Positions 24,561-37,925 are shown, numbered from the stretch's first letter. The stretch is 64,000 bases of DNA from Erpobdella octoculata (GCA_963978895.1 OZ022241.1:14511856-14575855), one strand, 5' to 3'. The notes: generated by a model not told the origin, from the letters alone. Numbers and translations: made by a program.

Positions 24561-25056
24561 GGCTATTTCTAGTTAACAAGATTGAGCGTAATGGTTGTTT
24601 TAGATTCAAAAATTTTAGTTCGTTGACTCAGATACAGAGGCAAATAAGAGCATTTTTTAAAATAATTTTTATCTTCACTTGTTTTATTTGACGTTTCCTT
24701 GGCAAAAAAGAGAAAAAACCCGGACAACACCAGTCACCCTGTCAGTAAGCTATATAATGGCGGGAAAAACTCCCCCCCCCCCGGAAAATGCTGAATTTAC
24801 GTTCCTGTCCCCCTCTGGTTATCAGCTATTTTCTATTTTGGGAAAAAGTATAACATTACGGAGATGACATTGTGGAATCTGTGTTCTATAATCATTTTGC
24901 TCCGTAAGGTTTTTTTTAAATAACACCCCTTCCCATAACCTCCGGTTATCAGTTTTTTGGGAGGAGAAAATGGGAACGTCTTTCTATGACAAACCCCAAC
25001 CTTTCATCATCTTTTTTGGAAATTGATAGTGTGACGTACCTTCATCTCACCGCCAT
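24561..25056. mobile_element. Truncated end of a hAT-type element, reversed
   Basis: About 24680-24804 is the reverse complement of the left 120 bases of the element at 27410. Shared phrases are GCTATATAATGGCGGGAAAA and GAAAATGCTGAATTTACGT, ending TTCCTG. The following CCCCCTCTGGTTATCAGCT text also recurs near 27850. No second end or target duplication was found. Confidence 0.65.
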
Positions 25057-26659
25057 CAGGGGCGTCATTTCAACAAAACCTTAGGGGGGCAAAGAAATTT
25101 ATAAAACCCACAGATTTCAAAGTTCTATTTTTGTATTGCTATATTTTTTTCAAAAAATATCGGATAGCTGGGGAGGGGGTAGTTGTAGATACTTTTCAAA
25201 AAATTTATTAAAATTTTATACAATTTTTCTCCAAAAAAACTGAGAATGGAAAAAAAGTAAGTTGTAGCCAGTGACGGATTTATGGGAGGACCCACATCGT
25301 GTGCCCCGTTCATCAGTTAATTTGGGAAGGAAAAGTGTTTAAGGTTTTCACACAAAATTTGAAAAATTACCTGCTACAATTGCTCCCCCAATCATCAACT
25401 ATGTTTGGTGGACAAATTTACAGATATGATTTTCTAGAGGCGTATTCCTTAGACTTTGCCAAGGGTGCCAAAAACTCTAGCTACGCCACTGCAGTTACTG
25501 GGATGTCTTGACCTATTTTTTAAACTTGTGTTAATATTGGTGTAAGCAGCAGTGGCGCAGCTAGCATGGGTGACACCCGGGGCGGATGTCGAGGGTGTCA
25601 CCCCCTGAAAACAGTTAAAATCAACATTATGTAAAAAAATCAGGTAAGCATAAAGTATGATTTCAATAAAACAATATCAATAAAAATTTGAAAATTTATA
25701 AGTCACTAGCATTCCCGTCGCGGCTTCGCTCGCTTGAAAAGGAGAATACGCACCACAGTAGCCTGATCCGTTTGATCTAGTCTGGTACCAACTCTGATCA
25801 ATGTTGTGTGAGTATAATTTTTTTAGGTTACACTGATGAAATAGAAAAACATATTGTGAACAAGTAAATTAAAAACGAATTTTTAAAACCAATGCTCTTA
25901 TATGTAATTAAAACACAAATTTTGCAATCAATTTTTTCTTATATTACTCTTTTATTTTATATTAAAGTCGAAATATCTTAATTATATCGAAATACCGAAA
26001 TTAATTAAAATTAACTAAATTAATTGACTTATTGTAAAACTAATAATTGAATATTGCATTGTCTTCTATTTTGAGCATGTATGCAAAATTTGAAAAAAAT
26101 CTATCATCAGGAAGTGACTCAAAAATTGATTGCAAGATTTGAAACAGACAGAGAAACAAACAGACAGACAGAGAAACAAACAGACAGACAGAGAAACAAA
26201 CAGACAGACAGAGAAACAAAGACGACGAGTTAATAAAAGCATTGGTAAAAAATAGTTGTCTTTACTAATATTTTAATGTTTTTAAATGAAAATCAATAAA
26301 CTGAAATTATAAAAATAGAAAAACATATTGTGAAGAAATAGTTGTCTTTACAAATATTTTAATGTTTTTAAATGAAAATCAATAAACTGAAATTATAAAA
26401 TGCATACTGCTTATTTGCTAACGCAAGCGCTATCCCATGTTTCCAAAACCAGCATCCAGCTTTGATAGCTACTAAAAAAATGCAAACTTTAAACACTTTT
26501 CTCTCCCAAAAGAGCAGATGACCGGGAAAGAGTATTCACAGCTACTTTTAAAAAACTTCTTCAAAATCTTCTCCAAAAATTTTGTAGCTATTTGTTTTAT
26601 AAAATAAATTTTTTCGCTAATTTTTTTTGCCTCCTTGCCCCCCGCAAATGACGCCCCTG
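25057..26659. mobile_element. hAT-type element with nested MITE
   Basis: The ends are CAGGGGCGTCATTT and AAATGACGCCCCTG, exact inverted copies. The flanks are ACCGCCAT (25049-25056) and CCCGCCAT (26660-26667), 7 of 8 matching. No transposase was found. The interior is occupied by a MITE copy and by a direct repeat of about 65 bases (TAGTTGTCTTTAC...GAAATTATAAAA) at 26255-26315 and 26338-26400. Confidence 0.85.
25888..26246 (-). repeat. CAATGCTTTTAT MITE family copy
   Basis: Reversed copy, from ACCAATGCTCTTATATGTAA to ATAAAAGCATTGGT. It includes four tandem GAAACAAACAGACAGACAGA units. Confidence 0.88.
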
Positions 26660-26689
26660 CCCGCCATAAATTTCTGGATCAAATTAAAG

Positions 26690-26860
26690 CTCTGGCTTTA
26701 ACTCCGCCTTGCATTTGCAAGCCAGTCCCAAGCCTGGAGAAAGGAGGAGTGAAAAGTTAAAAAGAACAAATTATGATCCACGACAGGAAGTACTTAGGTG
26801 CTTCCTACATACAGCCATTTCAGTCTTAAAACACCTGGTGTAAAGGACTATAAACTATTA
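26690..26860. repeat. Shared subterminal repeat block
   Basis: The reverse complement of 36735-36890: both carry CTCCGCCTTG...CAAGCCAGTCCCAAGCCTGGAG and a CACCTGGTGTAAAGGACT-type end. A third, weaker copy is at 61860-61960. All three are inside or beside hAT elements. Confidence 0.75.
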
Positions 26861-27152
26861 TAAAAAATAAAAAAAAAGCTCTGGCTTAGCAGAAACCATA
26901 GATATTAGAAATATGATACGGATACGCAGAGTTCAAATGTTCTCTAGGTTTAATTATTTTTTTAAATTATTTATAACTATATGGTTAGACGTTTACAAAG
27001 AATAGGGCATAGATATATTCCTATATGGCATAGGGTCTCTGACTGGATTACCAAAGACCTTTGGAATTTTGTCATCTTGGTTTTGTTTTGTTCTGCTAGA
27101 CTTTATATCGCTCAAATCGTTTTAGCTTTTTAGACTTTAAGCTTCATTATTC

Positions 27153-30100
27153 ATGTCTCTTGCTCTCAGAGAAAAGCTTATTCAGCTTTTGCAGCTTTTA
27201 ATAAGTCAACATTGTCCCCGGGATGACACGTTACTTAAAAACCTGTTGACACAATTACAAGACTGTTTTGAAGCATCGGGTAAGTTAAGTTTGTTGTTTG
27301 AAATTTTATTTTTACCATTGATATGTTAATTTTTTGTTTTTCCTGGTGGGAAGATTATCCAATTTTGCTGGAATTTAGTGTATATGATTTTCGTCATTGA
27401 CGTTGCATTCAGGGACGTAAATTCAGCATTTTCCAGGGGGGGGGGGCAAAATTTTTCCCGCCATTATATAGCTTACTGACAGGGTTACCCGCTGTTGTCC
27501 GGGTTTTTTGTGCTTAGTTTTGTCTCGTTTTTGCCAATGAAACGTCAGAGAAATAACAGATTTTTTTGTAATTTTTCAAAATTGTCTCATCAATGAAGTT
27601 ACCTGTATGCCAAATGTTGTTAAAATTGCTCGTGCGGCTTGGATGTGATAAACGAATGCTCTCACACACACATTACCTTTTACATTTATATAAATACGTA
27701 GGTACAAACAGAGAGGGGTGGAGAAATGCATCCCCCATCAGAGTATCAATTGAAATTTTTTGGGTATTATACCTTGTTTTTGGAAAACGACCACAGCTTT
27801 TTTGGGAGGAGAAATTGGAAGTTTTTGAAAAAAATTTTGCAAAATACTTACGACTACCCCTTACTGGTTATCAGCTGTTTGGAAGAGAATATAAAAAAAT
27901 TTCTGAAGTGAATCCCCCACCAGAATATTCTGGATTCGCCACGCGCCACTGGGTATAAGGGGGATGAATGATTTAATCATATTGCAGGGGCAAGTAAAGG
28001 ATTAGTAAAACAAGTAAAGGAAAAACGAGTTTTTCAACACAAACTTTGATTTCAAATACATTCAATTTAGAAATGCAAAAGATGTTCAAAGTTTTTTTTT
28101 TAATTGAATCATGTATTTTCATCAAAAAATAAAGCTATGCTGAAAGTTTCAACTTCCTAGCTAGTCAAAATGCTGGTTAAATTTCACTTGCAAGATTTGC
28201 GTACAGAGAAAGACACACAAAAAAACAGAGATTGTAACCTAAATAAAAGTTTGTAAAAAAGATGTCCAAAATGGGGTGGGTATAATTTTGTTTTATTTTT
28301 GTGTAATAAATAATAACTTTCATGTAGACAGCTGTGAGGGAATCAACATTGTCTCAATACCACTAATAGGGTAAAATTCAACGAGTTCGCTGATTGTATT
28401 TTGGCACATAAAACAGCTAATCTTTGGACCAACACTGATACACAAATTATTACTCTGCAGTTATTGGTAAATCTAGCATCAAGCCAAGATATAAAATTGT
28501 CTCCAATACGCATTGAATCATCACGAGGTTAAGTAAAGTTAAAATTAACATATTATATAGTAAACTCTAAGTAAAAAAAAATTTAATTTTAGAAATCAAG
28601 GGGGGGCGAATTGTCTATACACGCCAGAAGGATTCCAATACGCATTGCATCATCACTAGGTTAAGTAAAGTTAAAATTAAATAAATATATAGTAAACTCT
28701 AGGTAAAAAAATTCAAATTTTGAAAATCAGGGGGGGGCAAATGCCCCCCCCTGCCCCCCCCAATTTACGTCCCTGGTTGCATTCTATTAAATTTTCAGAT
28801 GTAGGTAATCCTGCAGTATAGCGTCCTGAACCGATTTCGATGAAAAAACGGTTTAAAAAACTGTTTAATAGAATAACCATAGAACATTATCAAAACATAT
28901 TACGAACAAGTATTTTACAGAAAAACTTACTAAAAACCGACTTTAAGCAAAAATATCCAAAGGCAGTGTTGACACGCGGAGTAATACAATTCAAGGAATG
29001 AAAAGCAAGGAAGAGTTAATATTAAAATAAAATAATAAATACATTTTAAAAAGTTACTATAAATTTTTAATTATTTAATATGCATTTTAAATTTTAAAAA
29101 ATCAGAGCGCTGAGTGGAAATTTATCTATGACTAGCGGGGGATCCAGCGTTGCCGGGGTTTTCCCATCATTTTTTTTGCCCCCGTTTCCTTCCCACTTGC
29201 TTTCCCGCTCCAGATCGCATTCCCGTTCCCGATCGCATTCCCGTTCCCGATCGCATTCCCGCTCCCGATTGCTCTTCTCTTCCTGGCCGCTTTCTCGCTC
29301 GCTCTTTCGCTCTCCAAACGGTTCTGCTAGCCACATGACCTCTAAAACTCAGAATTTCTGCTCCAAGAAATATGATCGAAATCGTACCAAAAACGCAGAC
29401 AGCCAAGTACATTTACTTTTATATTATGTTATTTTTTCTTGGTGTTCTGTTGCTAATTTATTGTTTTCAATGTTTTTTTAATTTTCTTAAGGCAAAAACC
29501 GCCGCATTTAAAGAAACGGTTTTAGACATGCAGCGGCTTACGCAACTCGTACTTCTAAAGCAAGCTATTATTTTTCAATTTTTTTACTTTCATAATTTTT
29601 TTTATTTCTTTTCCTAAATTTTTTATTTTAAATGTCTTTAATTTTTATTTTTTTTATTCCGATTCACTTCTATCGCTATTGACAAATAGATCTTCATCGG
29701 GAACTACGTTAACTTCGGGAGTAATTTTTAAATGTTTTTAAGTGATATAATTTTTGGTTTTTTTAGTTATTTATGTTGTAATTAGTCTTTATTTTCTTTA
29801 CTTATGTTTTAAATATCATTTACGTTAAAAAACCGGTCATTTTTCATTGAAATCGGTTCAGGACGCTATACTGCAGGATTACCGTGATGTATTGGACAAT
29901 ATTTATTTAACACAAAATATAATTAGGTAATCTTTCCTACGGATGGCCCGTGCCGAAAAAATAGTCGTATTTTTATTATTTTGTTACAATAAAAAAAAAA
30001 ACAAATTTTATACCAAATTGAATTTAAAAAAAAACATTTATCTTAATTTGAGAGACTTTGAAAACGGTAAGTAAAGTAGTACCCTTCCAAGCACTATTTA

Positions 30101-33100
30101 CATCGTAGTTGTTAGTGGTGAGGTACGATGATCGTATGAATGAAATGAATAAAAAAGAAATAAAATTAGTCTATAATAAAATTTTATTTAAAAAACAAAC
30201 TATCAGTTATAAAAAAAATTAATTTAAAATTTTAAAACTTTTTCTATGTAAAACGATAAAGAACAAAGCGAGAGAAACAACGAAGTAAACCCCGCTAGTC
30301 ACTTTATATAAGGTCGCTGCTATTGCCCCAGCGGTTCGCCGTGATTGCAATCTGTAAAATTGCAATCCCGTATTAATATGAAACCCTAACCCTACCCTTA
30401 CCTAACCCATAACCCTATCCCTACCCCTAACCCTATCCTGGGTAGTCGCATAAAAAGTTTCAAAATAATTTTTTTTAATTTTACTAATATTTTAAATAAA
30501 GGTACAAATTCTGAGTTTGAATAAACTATATAGTGTAAAAATAAAATTAATAAAGATATAGCGAATCAAAGATCGCATACCGGCGCCTACCGCCATGGTA
30601 ATAGTTATAACGTTATATAACACGCTACGCGATTCCTTTGTTTACACTTTTCCTTAAAACTCAAATTTTTTTTATGTGAAATTTTTTAAATTATAATTAC
30701 ATTATTTAATTAATTAAAATAATTTTATATAACATTTTTTAGCATCTGCTCTTGAAGTTGCTGCGCTAGAGGATTTTTAGTGTACTTCATTTTATGTTGA
30801 ATCGTTTTTTTATTTTAGTTTTTTTGTGGAAATAAACATTTGGCACACTGTTTTTTAAGGAAACAACATGGATTTGCTCAAATCAAATGTTTTTGATGCT
30901 CAACTCTTGATTGAACTGGAACCAGACATAACCAGCTTTTTATTGGAGTTAGCTGGCACATGTGGCCAGTATTGTGTGAAAAACTCAGAAGAATTGGCAG
31001 GTTTAGAAAACTTCTTTATAGAGCTCATCAGACAGGATTTGTTGAAGTCATCTGCAGCTCTCTGTGGATGGCTGCATGGAATACATCATATATATTCAAA
31101 GCACACGGAAAGAATCATTCCAGAAGGTTTAATTTTGTTGAGTTTTAATGTAGGTTTTTATATTTGCTGGTTGTTGAGTTTTTTGTTTACATTATTTCTT
31201 TTTCATTTTTTGTTCTAAAGAAATTTTATCTCAAATCGTTGACTGCGTATCGGACAAGAGGTTTTTCATTCACAATGAATCTGTTTTATTACTACAAACA
31301 TTAATGAATAATGCTTCTTCGTATGAGAGATGCAAAGTTATTGCAATATCAGTTCGGTCGGCTGTTGAATCAATTTTTCGTAACCTAAAGATCCAGTCCT
31401 TTGATCTAGGGTCGATGACAACCATATTAGAATTGTTGACTAGTGTTTATACACATGAAGGAATAACTCACATAGATATTAGTGATTCATCAAAACCTTC
31501 TTTATGCAACTTTTTTGATAATAATGAAGTTGTGCAATCACTCTCTGAAATCCTTTTCATGGTTAGACTATTTTTTTCCGATTTTTTCAAGTGATTTGTA
31601 TTTTTCTTCATGGTTGGTTCGATTTAATAATATTAAAAACAGATTCCCAAACCTGGGGTTCATCAAATTGGGCATATCCTCACACTGTTGGAAACAACTT
31701 ATTCTTCTAGCAAACAAACACTCAGTGGAAATTTTAGCTCTTTTATTGAAGGCATTTTAGATGGCTTACTATCGTCAAATGAGATGGTTAAAGTTTCCCA
31801 TATTGCTGGGTGGATGTTAACACGGTAATATTTTAATATTATTTTACATATCTCCAATTATGTTTCATAAATTTCTATGGTTTAAAATTTTTTTTACAGT
31901 CCTTCATTTAAACATATGCAGAAGAGGTTGGAGTTAATATTCATTTCTCCTATCAATTGTTTTACTGAAAACATGCAGCAGTCTTCATATAGTGCTGAAG
32001 TTATTCATTTGAACTTCAGACAAATCAGTAAATTGGTAAGATGCGAATTATTAATAATTGTTTTAACTTGCAAATTATTTACTATACTAGGTTTTAGTAG
32101 GCACTAGTGTATATGCTTTTTTATCATGTAACCATATTATTATAGATGATTTATATAGATAATTTGGGTACGTAACGGTAACATGGCAGTAAGTCTACAT
32201 GCAAGCGCACACAGCATGTCGATTTAGGCTTGCACTTTGCATTCGAGCACATGCACACAACAGGGGGTATAAGTCTGCACATGTAATTAATCATTGTATT
32301 CACATGAGCGAGCAAGCGTTCTAGCATATTGGTTTTTAACATATGAAGTAATAATATTTTAGATCTCAAAAACATTGTCACTAGAATACTTGCTTTTTTA
32401 TGTGCATGTGTGCATGTGGATATGATGCACATCACGTATGGAGTGAGGTTGGGACAAAACATATAAGTAGATATAAGTCTTCATCTATCGTCACCTGGAA
32501 AACTTTCTTGTTACTGATATGTAACTTTAAACTTTATCTTATAGTTAATGTATATATTTTTAACCAAAATTTAATTTCGTATTTCAGAATTGTATCCACT
32601 TATCAGTGATAATTTTTTGCTTTAGTGCATAAATTCTACTCGGTAGTTCATCAAACCACTGTAATCTTTTCAGCATTTCAATTTCTTTAGCTGATTTTTG
32701 CAATATACTAATTACTAATTTGTAATATGATTATTACTAATTACTATATTGTAATATGATTATACTAATTACTCATTTGTAATATGATTATACTAATTAC
32801 TAATTTGTAATATGATTATACTAATTACTAATTTTTAATATGATTATACTGATTACTAATTTTTAATATGATTATACTAATTACTAATTTTTAATATGAT
32901 TATACTAATTACTAATTTTTAATATGATTATACTAATTACTAATTTGTAATATGATTATACTTATTTTTAGGAATCTTATTTCTCATCTCCCGATGATGT
33001 TTTCGATGCCTGCTTGAGATTTGTATGCAAATATTCCAATACTGATGTCTTCTCTTCAAATTTTCTTCCTTCTAAATGTTTTTATGCTTCCTTGGATGCT

Positions 33101-35423
33101 CTTAACGTTCTCATTCCTAAAATTACAGGTGAATTTATTGTTGCAAAGTTTACATTTTAGTATAAAATTACTTAAAGTTAAAAATATATATTTCTATTAT
33201 TGATTAATTAAATTAGTAATTAAAATTTATATCAAAATATACAACTGAATAATTATAATTAAAAAATATTGTTTCAGTTGATATTTCATGCAGGCATGGG
33301 TTTGATATCGTAGCATTGTTAATTGTGTTCAAAGATGATCAGATTGTTAGATTTAAAATATTTGTAACTCTTAGGCTTGTTTAGTTGAATAGTTGAAATT
33401 TTATAAATTTGTTTGTTGATACAGGCTGTTACCAGACTTCTTAATGTAGCTCAGGTTATTTTATTGAAAGAAAATGACATTGAAGAACTTGCTTCTAAGC
33501 TCTTTCCATGCCTTTCAGTGCTCATTCAAAGTTCAATCTGGGACATTAGAGATTCTGTTTTATTGTTTATTCAACAGATTTGCGGTATGCTTGTGGTTTG
33601 AAACCAGTTTTCAATCGGTATTTTTTGTTGACGAGAGTTATAAACATTTCAGCTTCTAGAAGGTTATATGTGGAAATGGTAAAATACAGTTTGCATAAGT
33701 TAGTCTGGAATTCTATGGATGATGAGGAACCATTTGTACGAGCTGCCAGTATGAAATGCTTGCTTGTTTTACTCGATAAAGAAGTTGAATTCAAAATTCC
33801 TCTGGACATCAAGCTGGTGAGTGAGTTAAGAATGTTGGTTTGATTACAGTCTACTCTATTTCGTAGCTGTAATCTATCAACTTGTGTATTTATTCCCTTA
33901 TGTTAATTTCATGCTGGTCTTGCTTGCTTGATTGCTTGCAAACCTTGAATGTGAATGTTAACAACTTTTCGTCATCCAATCAAGCTGAAATTTGAAATAT
34001 AGACTCGCCCCTCATGACAATGCATTATATTGAAGTTTTAAAAAAGTTAATTTAAACAATTATTCTATGTTTTTAAAAAACAAAAATCAAACATAATTAC
34101 ATAGATATTTGCATATAGAAGTTTGAAAAAATTGTTTAAAAAATTTTGCATTAAATTAAAAGCTAGCAAATCCATAAATATAGGGAAATTTGTGAGAAAA
34201 ACCTTGTGTTTATGGTTTGCTTGTTTAAGTCTCTTATATTAACTTTACTGCTTGCTTGAATTTTTGCAAACCTTGAAAGTGAAAATTAATAAACTTCCCA
34301 TCAACCAATCGTGCTGAAATTTGAAATATAGGCTTGCTCCTCATAACAATGCATTCTATTAAAGTTTGAAAACTTTCTAAAAAAATATTTGTTATTTTAA
34401 AAATTAAATAACCTATGTTTGGAAACAACTATCTGTTTGTTTTTTTAAAAATTAACTTTCGCTTGTTATTCTTGTCATAACCGTTGGCTGTTTGTTTCGA
34501 TACACTTGTACTTAACTTCGTCGAGGAGTTTGCTACCAGTTAATCTTGTAATCAATTTTTTCCTTGCTTCCCTTTGTTATTTTGTAGGCTCGAATGATGA
34601 AATAATTTCCTATTTTTAAATAATCCAGGAAACTATCTTGGAAAAAGTAATCGATACAGCAGAATGTGATGAAGAAGCAATTGCAAGAAGGTCTGCTGTA
34701 GTTTTTCTTGGTAAACAATTCTCTGAAAATGTGTCCATTCTTTTTCCATCTGCTTCATCAGATTTTCCAATGAAACATATAGAGCATCAAGTGCTAAACA
34801 CTATTTTAAAACGTGTGTTTGAAGTTCTTGCAAAAAGAGTTTCTGATGATTCTGATTGGGAAGTGATAATATCAATTCTGAAGACTTTTGGCGAAATTAT
34901 ACTCTGCACATTGTTTGATTACATCTGGGATTATTTCATCAATAGGATTAACTCTGAAACTTCTATACAAAAATCTGACACCCATTCTTGCACAGCTGAC
35001 AGTTTTGAATTTGAAAAACATGTGTTCTCAATAATATTAATTAAGATATTTGAAGCGTGTCAGAGTTTTGATGATGCTGTGAAAGAAACTGCCAGGTCAA
35101 TTGTTGCATCTCTTAAGTGTAAAATATTGAAATTCTCAGAAAAATTTAATTTCAGCTACAAAATAGAGCAATTCTTGAAATGTTTTATAGACATTTCAGA
35201 ATATACTGTGCTTGAAAAAAATTCTTGCATCAATATCGCAACCGAAGCTGACAATGATGAATGGAACAAAACAGAGGTTTCTGTGGAAAATATGAATATA
35301 TTGGAAGCATTGATTGAAAGTACGCTGCTTTGTATGGTTCCACATCAAACTCACGTAGAAGAAGGATGGCGATCTGATGATGACGATTTCACTGACTTTA
35401 GTATAGTTGATTGCTACAATTAA
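27153..35423 (+). CDS. BRAT1: BRAT1 (BRCA1-associated ATM activator 1) orthologue, ten exons
   Basis: Exons are 27153-27279, 30860-31126, 31221-31561, 31643-31824, 31900-32035, 32972-33128, 33278-33363, 33425-33584, 33653-33816 and 34629-35423. All junctions are GT-AG with matching phases and total 2415 bases (804 aa; human BRAT1 is 821). The start ATG precedes MSLALREKLIQLLQLL. Identity rests on ordered matches to human BRAT1: LELAGTCGQ near residue 70 (human LRLAGTF), WDIRDSVLLF near 470 (WEVRDSALEF), EPFVRAAS near 511 (ESYVRASA), SDSDWEV near 615 (SRDLDWEV) and a C-terminus ending DCYN (human DCY). The protein is an all-helical HEAT-type repeat scaffold. BRAT1 binds the Integrator endonuclease INTS11/INTS9 and was first linked to BRCA1/ATM signalling. 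Exon 1 is 3.6 kb from exon 2 because intron 1 holds transposons. Confidence 0.93.
27410..28775. mobile_element. hAT-type element in BRAT1 intron 1
   Basis: The ends CAGGGACGTAAATT and AATTTACGTCCCTG are exact inverted copies. GTTGCATT flanks both sides (27402-27409 and 28776-28783), a perfect 8-bp duplication. Subterminal DNA has long G/C homopolymers. The right part has a tandem pair of about 125 bases (28502-28610 and 28633-28740, CCAATACGCATTG...). No transposase domain is visible. It lies 130 bases after BRAT1 exon 1. Confidence 0.93.
28807..29880. mobile_element. Inverted-repeat element in BRAT1 intron 1
   Basis: AATCCTGCAGTATAGCGTCC at 28807 returns as its complement ending at 29880, with about 40 matching bases on each side (through CTGAACCGATTTC). 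This is the layout of a MITE or deleted DNA transposon. The target duplication is not clear. Inside, at 29132-29340, is an inserted-looking CTAGCGGGGGATCCAGCG block with tandem CGATCGCATTCCCG units. Confidence 0.75.
29132..29340. repeat. CTAGCGGGGG...GTTGCC repeat with 12-bp pyrimidine-rich tandem units
   Basis: Begins ACTAGCGGGGGATCCAGCGT, followed by CCCGTTTCC and about four units of TCCCGTTCCCGATCGCAT type. A longer relative lies at 36924-37200. Open frames on both strands here (Arg/Ser-rich or Glu/Arg-rich) are products of the repeat. Confidence 0.75.
29881..30859. other. Rest of BRAT1 intron 1: foldback-tail copy and telomere-like tract
   Basis: The segment 29930-30095 is the reverse complement of the foldback-unit tail at 17110-17290 (GGCCCGTGCCGAAAAAATAG). 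The segment 30165-30210 matches the start of those units reversed. A telomere-like tract follows (listed separately). The remainder is AT-rich, with no gene. Confidence 0.7.
30383..30438. repeat. Interstitial telomere-like tract
   Basis: Degenerate CCCTAA units (ACCCTAACCCTACCCTTACC, then CCCATAACCCTATCC and so on) over about 56 bases in BRAT1 intron 1. The unit matches the TTAGGG telomere repeat of most metazoans, read on the C-rich strand. Confidence 0.75.
32697..32965 (+). repeat. 28-bp tandem repeat ending at the BRAT1 exon 6 acceptor
   Basis: About nine units of TACTAATTACTAATTT followed by GTAATATGATTA or TTAATATGATTA. The array ends within 10 bases of the acceptor (tatttttag at 32971). 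Each unit carries TACTAAT, close to the intron branch-site consensus. Confidence 0.9.
33817..34628. repeat. BRAT1 intron 9 with two tandem copies of a dispersed repeat
   Basis: Two copies (about 33910-34225 and 34226-34470) share GCTTGCAAACCTTGAA, then GCTGAAATTTGAAATATAG and ACAATGCATT. A reversed third copy is at 14060-14225, and a distant one is at 51000-51110 (GATCGAGCTGAAATTTGGCA). They are non-coding. Confidence 0.75.
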
Positions 35424-35623
35424 AAATTTTAATTTTACTGTATGTTGAAAGTAGTTATCAGAAAATTTTAGTGTTAAAACTGTATCTCAAACATGCAAGT
35501 ATTACAGAAGTTTGAAAAAATTCAAAAAATATAAAGAACTATCTTGCAGAGCTGGAGTTGTGTGTTTTTTGCCATTAAATGCAATTGGTTGGCAGATTTT
35601 TTATCCTCAAGTTTACCAAATTT

Positions 35624-35629
35624 CAATAA
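35624..35629 (+). terminator. poly(A) signal of BRAT1
   Basis: AATAAA lies 200 bases after the BRAT1 stop, just before the hAT nest. Confidence 0.6.
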
Positions 35630-36295
35630 AATTGGTTCAGGTGTTTAAAATTGTATCAATAGATGCATGCATTCATTTCCATAAATTAGATCAGTGGTTC
35701 CCAATCTTTTTCGGGTGGCGACCCCTTTTTATAAAATCCAAGTGAGCCACGACCCCGATACAATTAAAAAAGGTATTTTTAAAACACCGAAAATAGTTTT
35801 TTAGTATTATTTTTTTTAATTATGTTTAATAATTCATTTTATGTAGTGGTTAAAATTGCATGTTATAACAGCGTTTCCCAAAAGTGGGTTGCAAAGCTCT
35901 GGCGAGTGGGTCGCGAAAATTTTTAGGAAAACATAACTAAAGTTACTTTGTCCGCTGCAAATGAAGCACAACTTATATACCTTTCATGTGATGGAACTCT
36001 AAAGGTAAAGTACTCAGAAACAGTTTTTCTATTTTTTGGCTTAATACTGCAACTGTATTTCCTGAACTTTCTGGTATTGCTTTGTCAATGTTGATGCCAT
36101 TTTCAACACATAAGTGTTGACGTAAGTACTCAGAAAATGTACTTAAGTATAAGTACTCTGTGTTAAATGTACCTTTAGTTCAAATACAATTACATATCTT
36201 TTACTTAAGTACAAGTACAATTACATATCTTTTACTTAAGTACAATTACATATCTTTTACAAGTACTCAAGTACCTTGAAAATTTTTATTGATCA

Positions 36296-36691
36296 TCATA
36301 AAAGCAAGTATTTATTAAGAAACATCACCAAAATGTCATTTTGAGTTGAATCATTACTTTCTGAACATGGTTCATAAAACCCATAGAAATTGCTAGTTGA
36401 TGCTGTCACAAGCTCTGTTTCTGGAAAAGTATTTGTTTCATTCATACGATTGACTTCAACTACGAACAGTTTTTCAGCCATCTTACAATGTGTTAATGGC
36501 AGCCAGCGAACCTTAAAGTATGGGTGTGGCACAGCGGGATATCTGTAGATGACTAGTCTCGTCTTCGATGTCCCAGGATCATTGTCTTTGCTTTCTGATG
36601 GTTCCAACTCTAATATGCGTGATTCAGCATACTCTTTATATGATTTTACAAAATTGTTCCAATTATAAGTCACAACATGGTTTTCTGACAT
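36296..36691 (-). pseudogene. hAT-like transposase fragment of level 3 (131 codons)
   Basis: A real ATG at 36691 opens MSENHVVTYNWNNFVKSY. The middle has HPYFKVRWLPL and EKLFVVEVNRMNE, resembling the HPxFKxxWL...LxxEVxxM stretch before the C-terminal domain of some hAT transposases. The rest is acidic linker (FYGFYEP...). No dimerisation block follows. The family assignment is tentative. Confidence 0.5.
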
Positions 36692-36734
36692 TTCGTCTAA
36701 CCGTATTTGCTTGTATTTTTTTATAATAGTTTAT

Positions 36735-36890
36735 AGTCCTTTACACCAAGTGTTTTAAGACTGAAACGGCTGTGTCAGAAGCACCTAAGTACTACCAGTC
36801 GTGGATCATAATTTGATCCTTTTAACTTTTCCCTCCTCCATTCTCCAGGCTTGGGACTGGCTTGCAAAAGCAAGGCGGAGTTATTTGCTT
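36735..36890. repeat. Shared subterminal repeat block (copy 2)
   Basis: Reverse complement of 26690-26860 (AGTCGTGGATCATAATTTGA, then CTTGGGACTGGCTTGCAAAA). Confidence 0.75.
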
Positions 36891-36923
36891 GTATATGAAC
36901 TAGGCCCTATATATATAAATAAA

Positions 36924-37925
<1,002 letters not shown>

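Noticed and set aside
29094..29412. Glu/Arg-rich and Arg/Ser-rich frames on both strands
   Set aside because: They arise from a 12-base tandem unit whose length is a multiple of three, so several frames stay open.
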